Origin: CAZLYK01 sp964563495
GTDB lineage: Bacteria > Acidobacteriota > Blastocatellia > RBC074
Direction of reading: 5' to 3'
Assembly: GCA_964563495.1 (NCBI GenBank)
Contig: CAZLYK010000041.1
Location: 1-39,576, forward strand
Length of the DNA stretch: 39,576 nucleotides
The notes beneath the pieces are model-generated. The model was not told the DNA's origin and made no database searches. It saw only the letters and a program-made list of their open reading frames with translations. The first letter of the stretch is position 1; every line of letters begins with the position of its first letter. The position numbers and the translations under genes were made by a program. Below are positions 15,421 to 23,791 of this stretch, piece by piece.

Positions 15421-16353
15421 ATGCTCAGTATTTTTCTGGCATTAGGAAAACGACTTTTGCTCGTCTTGCCGGTAATCTGGGCAGTGGTCACACTTGTCTT
15501 TCTGCTCATCCACATCGTCCCGGGGGACCCGGTGCGCAATGCCCTGGGTGACAATGCGACCGAGGCGCAGGTCTTGGAGCTGAAACAGAAGCTGGGATTG
15601 GATCTTCCGCTTTCGCGACAATACATTAATTACTGGCGTGGGGTATTGGTGGGTGATCTGGGCGTCAGTCTGATCAACCCGTCAGACCGCGTCCTGGAGA
15701 AGGTCTTCGTGCGATACCCAGCGACGATCGAGCTGGCGCTCGCCGGTCTGGCTGTGGCGATTCTGATTTCAATCCCGCTCGGCGTCGCGGCGGGGACCAA
15801 TCAGGGTAAGTTGATCGACAATCTCGCCTCGGTCGTTGCGCTGCTGGGAATCAGCACACCCGGTTTCGTGCTGGGGCCACTCATGATCTACTTCTTTGCG
15901 ATCAAGCTCGACCTGCTCCCGGTTTCCGGCCGGTACGGTCCGGAGTATCTGATCCTTCCGGCGGTCACGCTCGGAGCGGCTCTGGCGGCCATCCTCACGC
16001 GCATGGTGCGTTCGAGCGTGATTGAGGAGCTGAATGAGGATTATGTCAGAACGGCGCGGGCGAAAGGATTGAGCGAGCGGCAGGTAATCTACAAACACGT
16101 TTTGAAGAATGGCCTCATCCCGGTGGTGACGGTCATCGGTCTGCAGTTCGGCGTCCTCCTGGCGGGGGCGATCATCACTGAGATGATCTTCAGCTGGCCG
16201 GGGCTGGGCCGCCTGACGATCGACGCCATCAACTCACGTGATTACCCGATGGTCCAGGGATGCATTCTCATGATCGCGCTGACTTATATCATCGCCAATC
16301 TGTTGACGGACTTCGCTTATCGGCTGCTGGATCCGAGGATAAAAGTCGATTAG
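15421..16353 (+). CDS. Peptide/nickel-type ABC transporter permease (DppB-like)
   Basis: 310 residues from the ATG at 15421. Six membrane segments and the BPD_transp_1 domain. HIVPGDPVRNALGD near the N-terminus and the cytoplasmic EAA loop (DYVRTARAKGLSERQVIYKH, about 205-224) are characteristic of the DppB/OppB/GsiC subfamily. It forms a heteromeric channel with the DppC-like protein encoded 63 bases downstream. No substrate-binding protein or ATPase gene adjoins the pair, so they must be elsewhere; the substrate (peptide, glutathione or metal chelate) cannot be inferred. Confidence 0.92.
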   Translation: MLSIFLALGKRLLLVLPVIWAVVTLVFLLIHIVPGDPVRNALGDNATEAQVLELKQKLGLDLPLSRQYINYWRGVLVGDLGVSLINPSDRVLEKVFVRYPATIELALAGLAVAILISIPLGVAAGTNQGKLIDNLASVVALLGISTPGFVLGPLMIYFFAIKLDLLPVSGRYGPEYLILPAVTLGAALAAILTRMVRSSVIEELNEDYVRTARAKGLSERQVIYKHVLKNGLIPVVTVIGLQFGVLLAGAIITEMIFSWPGLGRLTIDAINSRDYPMVQGCILMIALTYIIANLLTDFAYRLLDPRIKVD

Positions 16354-16369
16354 CAGGGCTAAGAGCTGG

Positions 16370-16406
16370 TTTAATCCTGCAAAAATCTTGTCAATCCTGT
16401 CTATTT
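16370..16406. repeat. Right half-copy of the CAGGAT repeat inside the permease operon
   Basis: TTTAATCCTGC, AATCTTG, TCAATCCTG and TCTATTT are present in family order with no left arm, so no hairpin can form. It occupies the gap between two co-directional permease genes, where a terminator would be harmful. Confidence 0.8.
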
Positions 16407-16416
16407 CGTCTTGTTT

Positions 16417-17247
16417 ATGAACCCTTTAGGCAAAATCGGCCTGGTCATTATTATCATCTTCTTCGTCGTCGCGATCTTCGCGCCATTGATCGCACCATAT
16501 GACCCCGTTGTTCAGAAGCAGTTCTCCGCCAATCTTCCGACCGAAGAGCGGTTGAGGCCGACGACCGAGCATCTCTTCGGTCTGGATGATCTGGGTCGCG
16601 ACGTGCTCTCACGGGTGATCTACGGAGCGCGGATCTCGATGGAGGTAGGGGTTCTGGTCGTCCTGATCTCGGCCGTGATTGGGGTTATGATCGGCGCGAT
16701 CTCCGGTTATTACGGCGGGTGGATCGATCGTCTCTTTTCGGGATTTCTCTTCAACGTCTTTCTCTCCTTTCCCAGCATACTGCTGGCCATCGCGATGGTC
16801 GCCTTTCTGGGACCGAGCATCCGCAATCTGATTCTGGCGCTCTCAATCATCGGCTGGGTAGGGTACGCCCGCCTGATGCGAGGGCAGGTTCTCAAAGTGC
16901 GGGAGTACGATTTCGTCACTTCGGCGAGGGCGCTGGGCGCAAGTGATTTGCGCATTCTCTTACGACACATCCTGCCGAACGCCATCCAGCCGTTGATCGT
17001 CCAGGCGAGTCTGGGTATGGCGGGAGCGGTGCTTTCTGAAGCCAGTCTCAGCTTTCTGGGTTTGGGAGTTCAGCCACCGACGCCAAGCTGGGGGGTCATG
17101 CTCAATGACGCACGAAGTTATTTGAGGATCGCGCCGCACCTCCTGATCTTACCGGGACTCGCCGTCATGCTCACGGTGCTCGCTTTCAACTTCGTCGGCG
17201 ACGGGTTGCGCGAATGGCTCGACCCAAAACAGAAAAGACAGGTGTGA
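16417..17247 (+). CDS. Peptide/nickel-type ABC transporter permease (DppC-like)
   Basis: 276 residues. The N-terminal membrane anchor, the LAPYDP-like stretch and the HLFGLDDLGRDVLSRVIYGAR motif (about 50-70) mark the DppC/OppC/GsiD subfamily. A BPD_transp_1 domain follows with the EAA loop YDFVTSARALGASDLRILLR (about 168-187) and the C-terminal GDGLREWLDPK signature. It is the partner of the DppB-like protein just upstream in an inner-membrane peptide or chelate importer. It is the last gene of this operon: a separate promoter follows before the M16 gene. Confidence 0.93.
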   Translation: MNPLGKIGLVIIIIFFVVAIFAPLIAPYDPVVQKQFSANLPTEERLRPTTEHLFGLDDLGRDVLSRVIYGARISMEVGVLVVLISAVIGVMIGAISGYYGGWIDRLFSGFLFNVFLSFPSILLAIAMVAFLGPSIRNLILALSIIGWVGYARLMRGQVLKVREYDFVTSARALGASDLRILLRHILPNAIQPLIVQASLGMAGAVLSEASLSFLGLGVQPPTPSWGVMLNDARSYLRIAPHLLILPGLAVMLTVLAFNFVGDGLREWLDPKQKRQV

Positions 17248-17265
17248 GCGCCAGGTTTTCAGTAG

Positions 17266-17294
17266 TTGACGCTCGCCCCAGCGACGGATACACT
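17266..17294 (+). promoter_or_regulatory. Sigma-70-type promoter for the M16-like gene
   Basis: TTGACG at 17266-17271 and TACACT at 17289-17294 are separated by 17 bases. The predicted start near 17301 lies 34 bases upstream of the ATG at 17335. Confidence 0.65.
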
Positions 17295-17334
17295 TTTTGG
17301 TCTGTCACATTCTTTAGCAACCCGGAAAACGACT

Positions 17335-18651
17335 ATGCAATTATCGAAGTTATCATCTCTTGTCCTGTCTGGCCTTTTGTTGGCGGGGCTGCTGGTCTCT
17401 GCAGAGGCGCAAAAGAAAGATAAACACCCGCTGCCGGCGCCGGCTCCAGCCACTCCCTACAGCAATGTCAAGCGGGATAATCTGCTCAATGGGCTGCAGA
17501 TCGTCTCGCTCGAGCGTGAGGGAGACCCGATGGTCAGGATGTATCTGGTCATTCGCACCGGGGCAATGTTCGATCTGGTCGGGAAGACCGGTCAGGCGGC
17601 GCTCACGCAGGAGAGCCTGGTCGCGGCCAACCCACGATTAAAAGATGAGCTGGAATCTCTCCAGGCCAGGATCGATTGGGGGGTCAATTGGGATACCACC
17701 TGGTTTGAGATAGAGACTCCGGCATCCAACTTCGATACCGTGACCGAGATATTTGCGCGACTGATCAGTGTCGATAACGTGCGCGCCGATGCGTTTAAGC
17801 AAGCTCTGCAGAATCAGATCGACAAGGTCAAAGCCCGCCGGCCATCGCCGGCTGAGCTCGCCGACGAATCGTTCTTTAAATCGCTCTTCGGCGATCACCC
17901 CTATGGCCACAGTATCGATGGCAATGAGGCAACTCTGTCCGGGATCATCCAGGGCGATGTTTTCGATTTTCTGCGTCGTTTCTACAACGCGAACAATGCC
18001 TCGGTAGTGATCGTCGGGAACATCACACACCAACGAATCATGCGGGCTTTCAAGGTCTTCTTCGGCGGCTGGACAAAAGGGCAGATCATTCCCGCCACCT
18101 TCCGCCCGCCGGCGCAAGTAACCCGCTTGAAAACCGTCAAGGTCGAATCACCCGAGGCCGCGAAAGTCGAGATACGCGCCGGCATGCTTGGCGTCAAGCG
18201 CGCCGATCCGGATTACCTGGCAACGGAGGTCCTGGCGCGGGTGCTCTTGGCGCGGCTGAAAAAGTACGCCGAAGCCTCGGGGAGCGAATTTTCGATCCGG
18301 TCTTTGCCGCGCGTTCTGCCGAATCCGTTTTACGTCTCGGCTTCCGTACCGCCGGAACAGGCGACCGCCTTCATGCGCATACTGAATGAGAGTTTCGCGG
18401 GGCTGGACGCCAATCCGGTGACCGACGAAGAGCTGGCGGCTGCGAAATCGAGCCTCTCCGCCGATTATATGTCGCGGACGGTCGAGCACTACCTGCGCGA
18501 GATCGAAATCTACACGCTGCCTAAAAATTATCCCCTGACGCTCGCCTCGAAAATCGAAGCGATTACCGGGGTGGATCTGCAGCGGGTAACCAAAAAGCTG
18601 ATCGGCGCCAACGCGCTGACTATCGTCTCTGTCGGCAAGGCCGATTCATAG
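17335..18651 (+). CDS. M16-family (insulinase-like) protein lacking the catalytic motif, secreted
   Basis: 438 residues. A signal peptide (about 1-24, ending SAEA) is followed by two M16 halves. The first (about 40-210) has NGLQIVSLER, VIRTGAMFDLVGKTG, LFGDHPYGHSIDGNEATLSGI and the FYNANNASVVIVGN strand. The second runs from about 245 to 430. Where active M16 peptidases have HxxEH just after the KTG-type turn, this protein reads ALTQESLVAA, so the zinc ligands and catalytic Glu are missing. It is probably the non-catalytic partner of an active M16 subunit encoded elsewhere, acting in the periplasm. It ends 32 bases upstream of the menaquinone methyltransferase gene. Confidence 0.85.
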   Translation: MQLSKLSSLVLSGLLLAGLLVSAEAQKKDKHPLPAPAPATPYSNVKRDNLLNGLQIVSLEREGDPMVRMYLVIRTGAMFDLVGKTGQAALTQESLVAANPRLKDELESLQARIDWGVNWDTTWFEIETPASNFDTVTEIFARLISVDNVRADAFKQALQNQIDKVKARRPSPAELADESFFKSLFGDHPYGHSIDGNEATLSGIIQGDVFDFLRRFYNANNASVVIVGNITHQRIMRAFKVFFGGWTKGQIIPATFRPPAQVTRLKTVKVESPEAAKVEIRAGMLGVKRADPDYLATEVLARVLLARLKKYAEASGSEFSIRSLPRVLPNPFYVSASVPPEQATAFMRILNESFAGLDANPVTDEELAAAKSSLSADYMSRTVEHYLREIEIYTLPKNYPLTLASKIEAITGVDLQRVTKKLIGANALTIVSVGKADS

Positions 18652-18683
18652 ATCTCGGATTCCCAATCTGAGATTGATCAGTT

Positions 18684-19427
18684 ATGTCACCCAGCACTGA
18701 AATGCCGAATCCCGAGCTTAACGCCTCGGGTAAGACCGGGGCGGTGCGGACGATGTTCGCCGAAATCGCACCGTCATACGACCGGCTCAACCATCTTCTA
18801 TCCGTCAACATAGACAAACGCTGGCGGCGTCTGACCGTCGCCAAATTGAAAGACGTGCTTTCACGAACGGATGCGACGGCGCTGGATCTATGTTGCGGCA
18901 CGGCGGATCTGACACTCGAGCTCGCACCACACGCCCGTGTCATCGGCTGCGATTTCTGCCATCCCATGCTCGTCATCGGAAATCAAAAAATCGCGGCCGG
19001 GCAGGCTCTTCGCGCCGCGCTCGCGGAAGGGGATGCGCTTCATCTCCCCTTCGCCGATGCGAGTTTTGACGTCGTCACGGTCGCCTTTGGACTGCGCAAT
19101 CTCGAAAACGTCGAGAAGGGATTGGCCGAAATCTTTCGCGTCCTCAAACCGGGCGGACGCGCGGCGATCCTGGAATTTTCAAAACCCGTCTTCCCGGTTT
19201 TTCGCCAGGCTTTTGAATTCTATTTTCACAAAATCCTGCCGCGAATCGGAGCGCTGATCTCGGGCTCAAAAGGCGCCTATAGCTATTTGCCACGCTCGGT
19301 CAGGAATTTTCCCGACCAGAAAAGACTGGCTGAGATGATGCGACGCGCAGGATTTGCCAAAGTTCATTACCACAATTTATCCGGGGGAATCGCCGCACTT
19401 CACCTGGGTGATCGCGAATGCGGATGA
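18684..19427 (+). CDS. menG: Demethylmenaquinone methyltransferase
   Basis: 247 residues. SAM-dependent C-methylation of demethylmenaquinone to menaquinone, the last step of the pathway (the same family acts on ubiquinone as UbiE). The family hallmarks are visible: VRTMFAEIAPSYDRLNHLLS (about 22-41), the SAM-binding LDLCCGTADLTLEL (about 70-83), FDVVTVAFGLRNLENVEKGL (about 129-148), RVLKPGGRAAILEFSKP and a C-terminal YHNLSGGIAALH. All residues expected for activity seem present. Flanked by the M16-like gene and a small membrane protein gene on the same strand, with gaps of about 30 bases. No other quinone gene is near. Confidence 0.95.
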   Translation: MSPSTEMPNPELNASGKTGAVRTMFAEIAPSYDRLNHLLSVNIDKRWRRLTVAKLKDVLSRTDATALDLCCGTADLTLELAPHARVIGCDFCHPMLVIGNQKIAAGQALRAALAEGDALHLPFADASFDVVTVAFGLRNLENVEKGLAEIFRVLKPGGRAAILEFSKPVFPVFRQAFEFYFHKILPRIGALISGSKGAYSYLPRSVRNFPDQKRLAEMMRRAGFAKVHYHNLSGGIAALHLGDRECG

Positions 19428-19456
19428 GGGTCAGCGGAAATCTACCTGAGGAATTT

Positions 19457-19957
19457 ATGTTTGAAAACAAAGCTCAAAAGGAACTGGAGAAAACACGCTC
19501 ACGCGCGATCTTTTGGATTGGCGGGATTGCGGCTCTGGCGCTGATCGCTCTGGTCGCACTGCTCGCGCGCTCGAGACCTGAGAGCCAAGTTGAGGTCACC
19601 GGCCTGCTCAGAGCCGGGACAACCGAATTCGAGTCTTACAAGGATAAGGTCGAGATCCAGATGATCGAGACGGTCGTCCATCCGAATATGGTCGGCATGG
19701 CTCAGCACGAGGTCAGAGGCCGCGTTCAGAATAACGGCGATCACGTTTTAACGGCGATCGAAATCTACGGAAAGATGATCGATCTTGAGGATAAGGTCGT
19801 CGCCGAGGGCACCAGCTACCCCATCCCCCGCGCCCGTCAGGACCCCCTCAAACCCGGTGAGTCACTCAAGTTCAGCGTCAAGATCGACCGTCCCAGCAAT
19901 GTCACCGAAGAGGCGGTCAAGGATCACGCCATCGAACTTCGCGGCATACGCTTTTAG
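19457..19957 (+). CDS. Membrane-anchored protein of unknown function with a C-terminal beta-sandwich-like domain
   Basis: 166 residues from the ATG at 19457, with GAGGAA seven bases upstream. A short charged N-terminus and one membrane segment (about 18-38) are followed by an extracytoplasmic domain. Its second half (GRVQNNGDHVLTAIEIYGKM, then LKPGESLKFSVKID) resembles FxLYD/DUF-type beta-sandwich domains. It lies 29 bases after menG and is probably co-transcribed. No enzymatic motif is visible. It is followed immediately by a long hairpin repeat. Confidence 0.7.
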   Translation: MFENKAQKELEKTRSRAIFWIGGIAALALIALVALLARSRPESQVEVTGLLRAGTTEFESYKDKVEIQMIETVVHPNMVGMAQHEVRGRVQNNGDHVLTAIEIYGKMIDLEDKVVAEGTSYPIPRARQDPLKPGESLKFSVKIDRPSNVTEEAVKDHAIELRGIRF

Positions 19958-19961
19958 CCGA

Positions 19962-20056
19962 GAAAAATAGACAGGATTAACAGGATTGCTGCAGGATTGA
20001 ATAAGATTAAATCTTGTTCAATCCTGCAGCAATCCTGTTAATCCTGTCTATTTTTC
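19962..20056. repeat. 47-bp CAGGAT-family inverted repeat between convergent genes
   Basis: Arms 19962-20008 and 20010-20056 pair over 47 positions with one G-T pair; spacers between hexamers are TAA and TGCTG. The centre has one unpaired base, so this is nearly a perfect palindrome and could extrude as a cruciform. It separates the stop codons of the plus-strand gene at 19457 and the minus-strand transpeptidase. Confidence 0.95.
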
Positions 20057-20058
20057 GC

Positions 20059-21414
20059 CTAGTTTGAGATCTCTATTCCGGCAGAAGCCGGGTTCAGGAT
20101 CTTATCCTTAAAGAAGCGTGGAGAAATACTGGCGTAGATGCGGCCGGCAATTTGTGCGGCCCGGCGTCCGGCCTCGGTCGATCCGGTCGTGATCACGGTC
20201 ACGACAATTTTCGGATTGTCGACACTCGAAAACGAGGTAAAGAGACCCAGTTTGTCGCGATTGCCCGTGCAGGTTCCGGTCTTGCCGGCGACTTGTCCGA
20301 GCGGGTTGTAGGCCAGCTTGCCGGTTCCGAAATTGACCGAGCCGATCATCCCGGCCATCAATCGCAGCCGGTCCTCGGGCGCCATCTCGATCCTGCGTTT
20401 GAGAATCGGTTCGAAGTTTGTGTGCTCCTCGGGTGAGCGAGGGGCGTGCGGAACGAAGAGATTTCCGCCATTGGCGATGGCGCTGGTAAAAGTCGCAAGT
20501 TGGATCGCCGTCACCCCGAAACCATCACCGTGACTGGACATATGTCCGGTTTCCTGCTCCCCCTCTTCCGGGAGGAATCCTTTGCTCTCGCCCGGGTAGT
20601 TGACCCCGGTGGCCGATCCGAAACCGAAATTCTCGGCGTACTTGATCACGCGCTCATAACCGAGCAGGCGCCCCAGGACCTGGAAAACAGGGTTATTCGA
20701 TCGGGCCATGGCATCGGTCAAATTCATACTGGCGCGACTGGAGAGTTGAACATCCTGGTTAGGATCGAAGACTCCTTCGTGCAAAGCAGCCAGACCGATG
20801 ATGAGCTTGGTGGTCGAGCAGGGTTTAACCGGCGTGCCCAGCGCCATTTGCTGATTGACGATGCTGTAGACCCGGCCATTGTTCGGGTCCATAACGACCA
20901 CCGTGCCGGAATGGCCCTGGAGGGCCTCGATCGCCGCCCGGCGAATATCCAGATCCTCACCCGTGTTGTTGTCTTTGAGAATATTGGCTGCGGCGATGTT
21001 GCGCAAGCCGTCGTCACGCGCGCGAATTGCGCGCAGGCGAGCCAGATAGATAGCACGCGACCGACGACGGCGTGAAGAGCGATAGCGAGAGAGAGACTGT
21101 CTTTCAGATCTGCTCAATTTACCGCGCTTGCGCATGATCGACTGAACTTCTCTGGCGCTGATTTGACTTTGATAGCGATTTGATCGCCCGCGCTTGCTCC
21201 GCTGAGCGCTGCGAGCCGCGGCGCCTCGCTTTTTTGAAGCCGGACGAGCGACCTTCCCGGAAGTTGTTTTGGCCTTCTTACCGGAAGCCGCCTTCCGGGC
21301 AGAAGAACCCCGTCTCTGCCTGGCCTCTGCGTCCGTCTGCAAAGACGCTCCCACGAGAATGGTGAGGAGGATAAAAAGCAAGGGCATCTTTAGGATGCAC
21401 ATCACCTTTCTCAT
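20059..21414 (-). CDS. Penicillin-binding protein transpeptidase-domain protein with a basic N-terminal region
   Basis: 451 residues. A signal peptide or anchor (about 7-29) is followed by about 105 residues very rich in Arg, Lys and Ser, then a transpeptidase domain (about 165-440). The active-site motifs are complete: STTK (Ser200 to Lys203), SNN (239-241) and KTG (378-380). The fold should cross-link peptidoglycan or act as a D,D-peptidase and bind beta-lactams. There is no PBP dimerisation domain, and the total length is short for a class B PBP. The basic region could bind anionic wall polymers or nucleic acid; that is a guess. Divergent from the cdaA operon, which also serves the cell wall. 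Confidence 0.87.
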   Translation of the reverse strand: MRKVMCILKMPLLFILLTILVGASLQTDAEARQRRGSSARKAASGKKAKTTSGKVARPASKKRGAAARSAQRSKRGRSNRYQSQISAREVQSIMRKRGKLSRSERQSLSRYRSSRRRRSRAIYLARLRAIRARDDGLRNIAAANILKDNNTGEDLDIRRAAIEALQGHSGTVVVMDPNNGRVYSIVNQQMALGTPVKPCSTTKLIIGLAALHEGVFDPNQDVQLSSRASMNLTDAMARSNNPVFQVLGRLLGYERVIKYAENFGFGSATGVNYPGESKGFLPEEGEQETGHMSSHGDGFGVTAIQLATFTSAIANGGNLFVPHAPRSPEEHTNFEPILKRRIEMAPEDRLRLMAGMIGSVNFGTGKLAYNPLGQVAGKTGTCTGNRDKLGLFTSFSSVDNPKIVVTVITTGSTEAGRRAAQIAGRIYASISPRFFKDKILNPASAGIEISN

Positions 21415-21488
21415 TTTCAATCCCTTTCTTCGCCCGTTTGATAGTCATTTCCCAGCTCAAGTGTCTTATCTTCGGGCATTGGGGGCAA

Positions 21489-21582
21489 CTAGCGATTGAG
21501 CGCTAGCGCCTGATGATAGCTTTAGCTTACATTTCAGGCGAGAGTCACTTCAGGACTCTTCGGCTTCCAAGATGCAAAGCCG
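21489..21582. other. Four abutting hairpins in the PBP/cdaA divergent region
   Basis: Between the two divergent genes (334 bases without coding sequence) four stems follow one another with almost no spacing: 21489-21494/21501-21506, 21507-21513/21534-21540, 21541-21546/21554-21559 and 21561-21566/21577-21582. This could be a structured leader of either gene or a multi-hairpin repeat. I compared it with c-di-AMP, c-di-GMP, TPP, cobalamin and SAM-I riboswitch motifs by eye and saw no match. The stretch 21601-21748 shows nothing I can name. Confidence 0.4.
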
Positions 21583-21748
21583 GGGGGCTGGCGCACGAGC
21601 GGAGTGTAGCAAATCTCTTTTCGGGCGACAATACAAACATGTTGATTAGTTTCTAGAGTTTCTCAGAGACGCCAAGGAATTCAATGGGTTAACTGAAGAA
21701 AGGATATGTTATGCTGAGCATCACACTGGAAAGCAAGAGCACTAATTA

Positions 21749-22756
21749 ATGAAAACTGATCGATTTGATCTGTTTTGGGTAAGTTGTATCTTCTATTATC
21801 TTAGGCCGTATGGTATGGACAAGTTTTGGTCACCAGAGATCTGGGGTTTAGCATCAATCGAACTCAGAAACTTGATTGACATCTTGATTGTTGCGTTCCT
21901 GATCTATGAAGTCCTGAGGTTGGTGCGCGGAACCCGGGCTGTCCAAATGGCTGTTGGACTCGGCCTGGTGGCCTTTCTTTATCAAATCTCCAGCTGGTTT
22001 GGCCTGACCACCGTCCAATGGGTGCTCCGCAATGCGGTTGTCTACCTGGGATTCGCCGTGATCGTGCTCTTCCAGCACGAAATCCGGGCGGCGTTGACGC
22101 ATCTGGGAAACAACATCCGGCTGCCTTTTACCAGGAAGAGAAAGAAGTCCAATCCGCTTGGCCAGGAATGGTTCGACGAAGTCGTGCTGGCAGCGACGAG
22201 CCTCTCCTCGGAGAAGACCGGCGCCCTCATGGTCTTCGAGCGGGATGTCGGGCTCAAGACATACATTGAAAGCGGCATCCGCCTGGACGCCCGGGTCAAT
22301 TACGATCTGCTCGTCACCATCTTTAATACTCATACCCCGCTCCACGATGGCGCCGTGATCATCAGCAACAACCGTGTTGCGGCGGCATGCTGTTTCTTGC
22401 CGTTGACCCAAAATCCTTTGATCTCTCGTGAATTGGGAACGCGTCATCGTGCGGCGATCGGATTGACCGAAGATAGCGATGCATTCGCCGTCATCGTCTC
22501 GGAGGAGACCGGCGTCATCTCATTCGCGATCGACGGCCGTTTAAAACGGAATCTCGACGGTCCGCACCTGCGCCGGCTGATGCAGCAAGCCATGGAGCCG
22601 TGGCGCAGCGAAGCGGAGAGCGCCGAGCTCGAAGCCGAAGAGCGTGAGCGCGAACGTGAAATCGATGCACTCGTCGCTTCCAGCAAAGGCCGCCTCACCG
22701 GCTACCCGTTGAGAGAGAAAGAGACCGAGAAAGAGAGGGAGAGCAGTTCCGTATGA
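21749..22756 (+). CDS. cdaA: Diadenylate cyclase, membrane type (CdaA/DacA)
   Basis: 335 residues from the ATG at 21749; the ATG at 21815 (313 residues, MDKFWSPEIW) fits family length better and may be the true start. Three membrane segments (about 35-110) precede the DisA_N cyclase domain, with the catalytic DGA (HDGAVIISNN) and RHR (GTRHRAAIG) motifs intact. It joins two ATP to make cyclic di-AMP, a second messenger for osmotic and cell-wall control. The C-terminal tail (about 290-335) is a long charged helix. The stop overlaps the start of cdaR by four bases, and glmM follows: the conserved cdaA-cdaR-glmM operon. Confidence 0.94.
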   Translation: MKTDRFDLFWVSCIFYYLRPYGMDKFWSPEIWGLASIELRNLIDILIVAFLIYEVLRLVRGTRAVQMAVGLGLVAFLYQISSWFGLTTVQWVLRNAVVYLGFAVIVLFQHEIRAALTHLGNNIRLPFTRKRKKSNPLGQEWFDEVVLAATSLSSEKTGALMVFERDVGLKTYIESGIRLDARVNYDLLVTIFNTHTPLHDGAVIISNNRVAAACCFLPLTQNPLISRELGTRHRAAIGLTEDSDAFAVIVSEETGVISFAIDGRLKRNLDGPHLRRLMQQAMEPWRSEAESAELEAEEREREREIDALVASSKGRLTGYPLREKETEKERESSSV

Positions 22757-23724
22757 AAGCTTCGGTCATCCAAAAATGGATCTCGCCTTCGAGAATGGCG
22801 CAGCGTCTGCGCCGTATCCAGATTGATAACATCTGGCTCAAGCTGCTCTCAATCTCCCTGGCGATCCTGCTATTCTTCCTCTCACTGCAACCGACCAGTA
22901 ATGTCAGGATGAGCGGTGTCCGCCTGGAGTTCACCGGTTTGGGAACCGGGATAGAGATCAGCAGCGGGCTCGAACAGACGGTCAGCGTTCGATTACGTGG
23001 TCCGAGAGATGTCTTGCGCAGTCTGACTCCCAACCAGCTCTCGGTGATCGCCGACCTGACGAACAAAGAGCCCGGGGAACGCGTCGTCCAGCTCAGACCC
23101 GAGAACGTCTCCAGGCCGGACAATATCGAAGTGCTCCGCATCGAGCCGGCGAGCATCAGGTTGAAACTTGAACAGGCCGTGCGCAAGCAGGTCAAAGTCG
23201 AACCTCAATATATGGGCCAGGTCGCCCCGGGCATGGAAATTTATCAGGTTCAGGTTGATCCGCCCATGGTCGAGGTCGAAGGCCCGGAATCGCAGGCTGA
23301 TCAGGTCAAATATGTTTTAACCGAGACCATTAATCTGACCGGGCAAAAAGATGATTTTCGAGTTGCGGTTGAAGTCGAAACACCGCACAATTCGCTGCGC
23401 GTCAAGACTCCCGGCCCGGTCAATCTGACGATAGATGTTGGTGAGCGTCGAACCAGCAGACTCTTTAAAAATATCCCCGTTCAATGGCTGGATCAGCAAC
23501 CGGCCGACAGATTGTTGACCAAATCGATCGAGGTCGAACTTTTCGGGCCCCGGTCGGCGATAGATGCGATGCGTGACCAGGACCTGAAGGTTGAGATCAG
23601 GACCGCCGGCTTGCCGGCCAACGCCGGAGCTATCCAGGCCTCGGTTCACTTGCCCGAAAACGCAAGCAAATACATCGAGATAAAAAAAATAATTCCTAAA
23701 GAAGTGAGGTTCAAAAGACAGTGA
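22753..23724 (+). CDS. cdaR: YbbR-domain protein, regulator of diadenylate cyclase (CdaR)
   Basis: 323 residues. One N-terminal membrane segment (NIWLKLLSISLAILLFFLSL, about 25-44) anchors a chain of YbbR repeats outside the membrane. SVRLRGPRDVLRSLTPNQLS, VEVEGPESQADQVKYVLTETINL and VELFGPRSAIDAM mark at least three repeats. In Firmicutes CdaR binds and modulates CdaA. Here it is translationally coupled to cdaA (ATGA overlap) and followed by glmM, which supports the same complex. Confidence 0.92.
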   Translation: MKASVIQKWISPSRMAQRLRRIQIDNIWLKLLSISLAILLFFLSLQPTSNVRMSGVRLEFTGLGTGIEISSGLEQTVSVRLRGPRDVLRSLTPNQLSVIADLTNKEPGERVVQLRPENVSRPDNIEVLRIEPASIRLKLEQAVRKQVKVEPQYMGQVAPGMEIYQVQVDPPMVEVEGPESQADQVKYVLTETINLTGQKDDFRVAVEVETPHNSLRVKTPGPVNLTIDVGERRTSRLFKNIPVQWLDQQPADRLLTKSIEVELFGPRSAIDAMRDQDLKVEIRTAGLPANAGAIQASVHLPENASKYIEIKKIIPKEVRFKRQ

Positions 23725-23791
23725 TAAGTTGTTGTGAGTGAGACAGGCATCAGCTCTTGCTCATCTCAGCCCGTCTATTGTCAATCAGGGT

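Noticed and set aside
21421..21748. ydaO-type c-di-AMP riboswitch upstream of cdaA or the PBP gene
   Set aside because: The conserved loops of that class, as far as I can recall them, are not present on either strand; only generic hairpins are seen.
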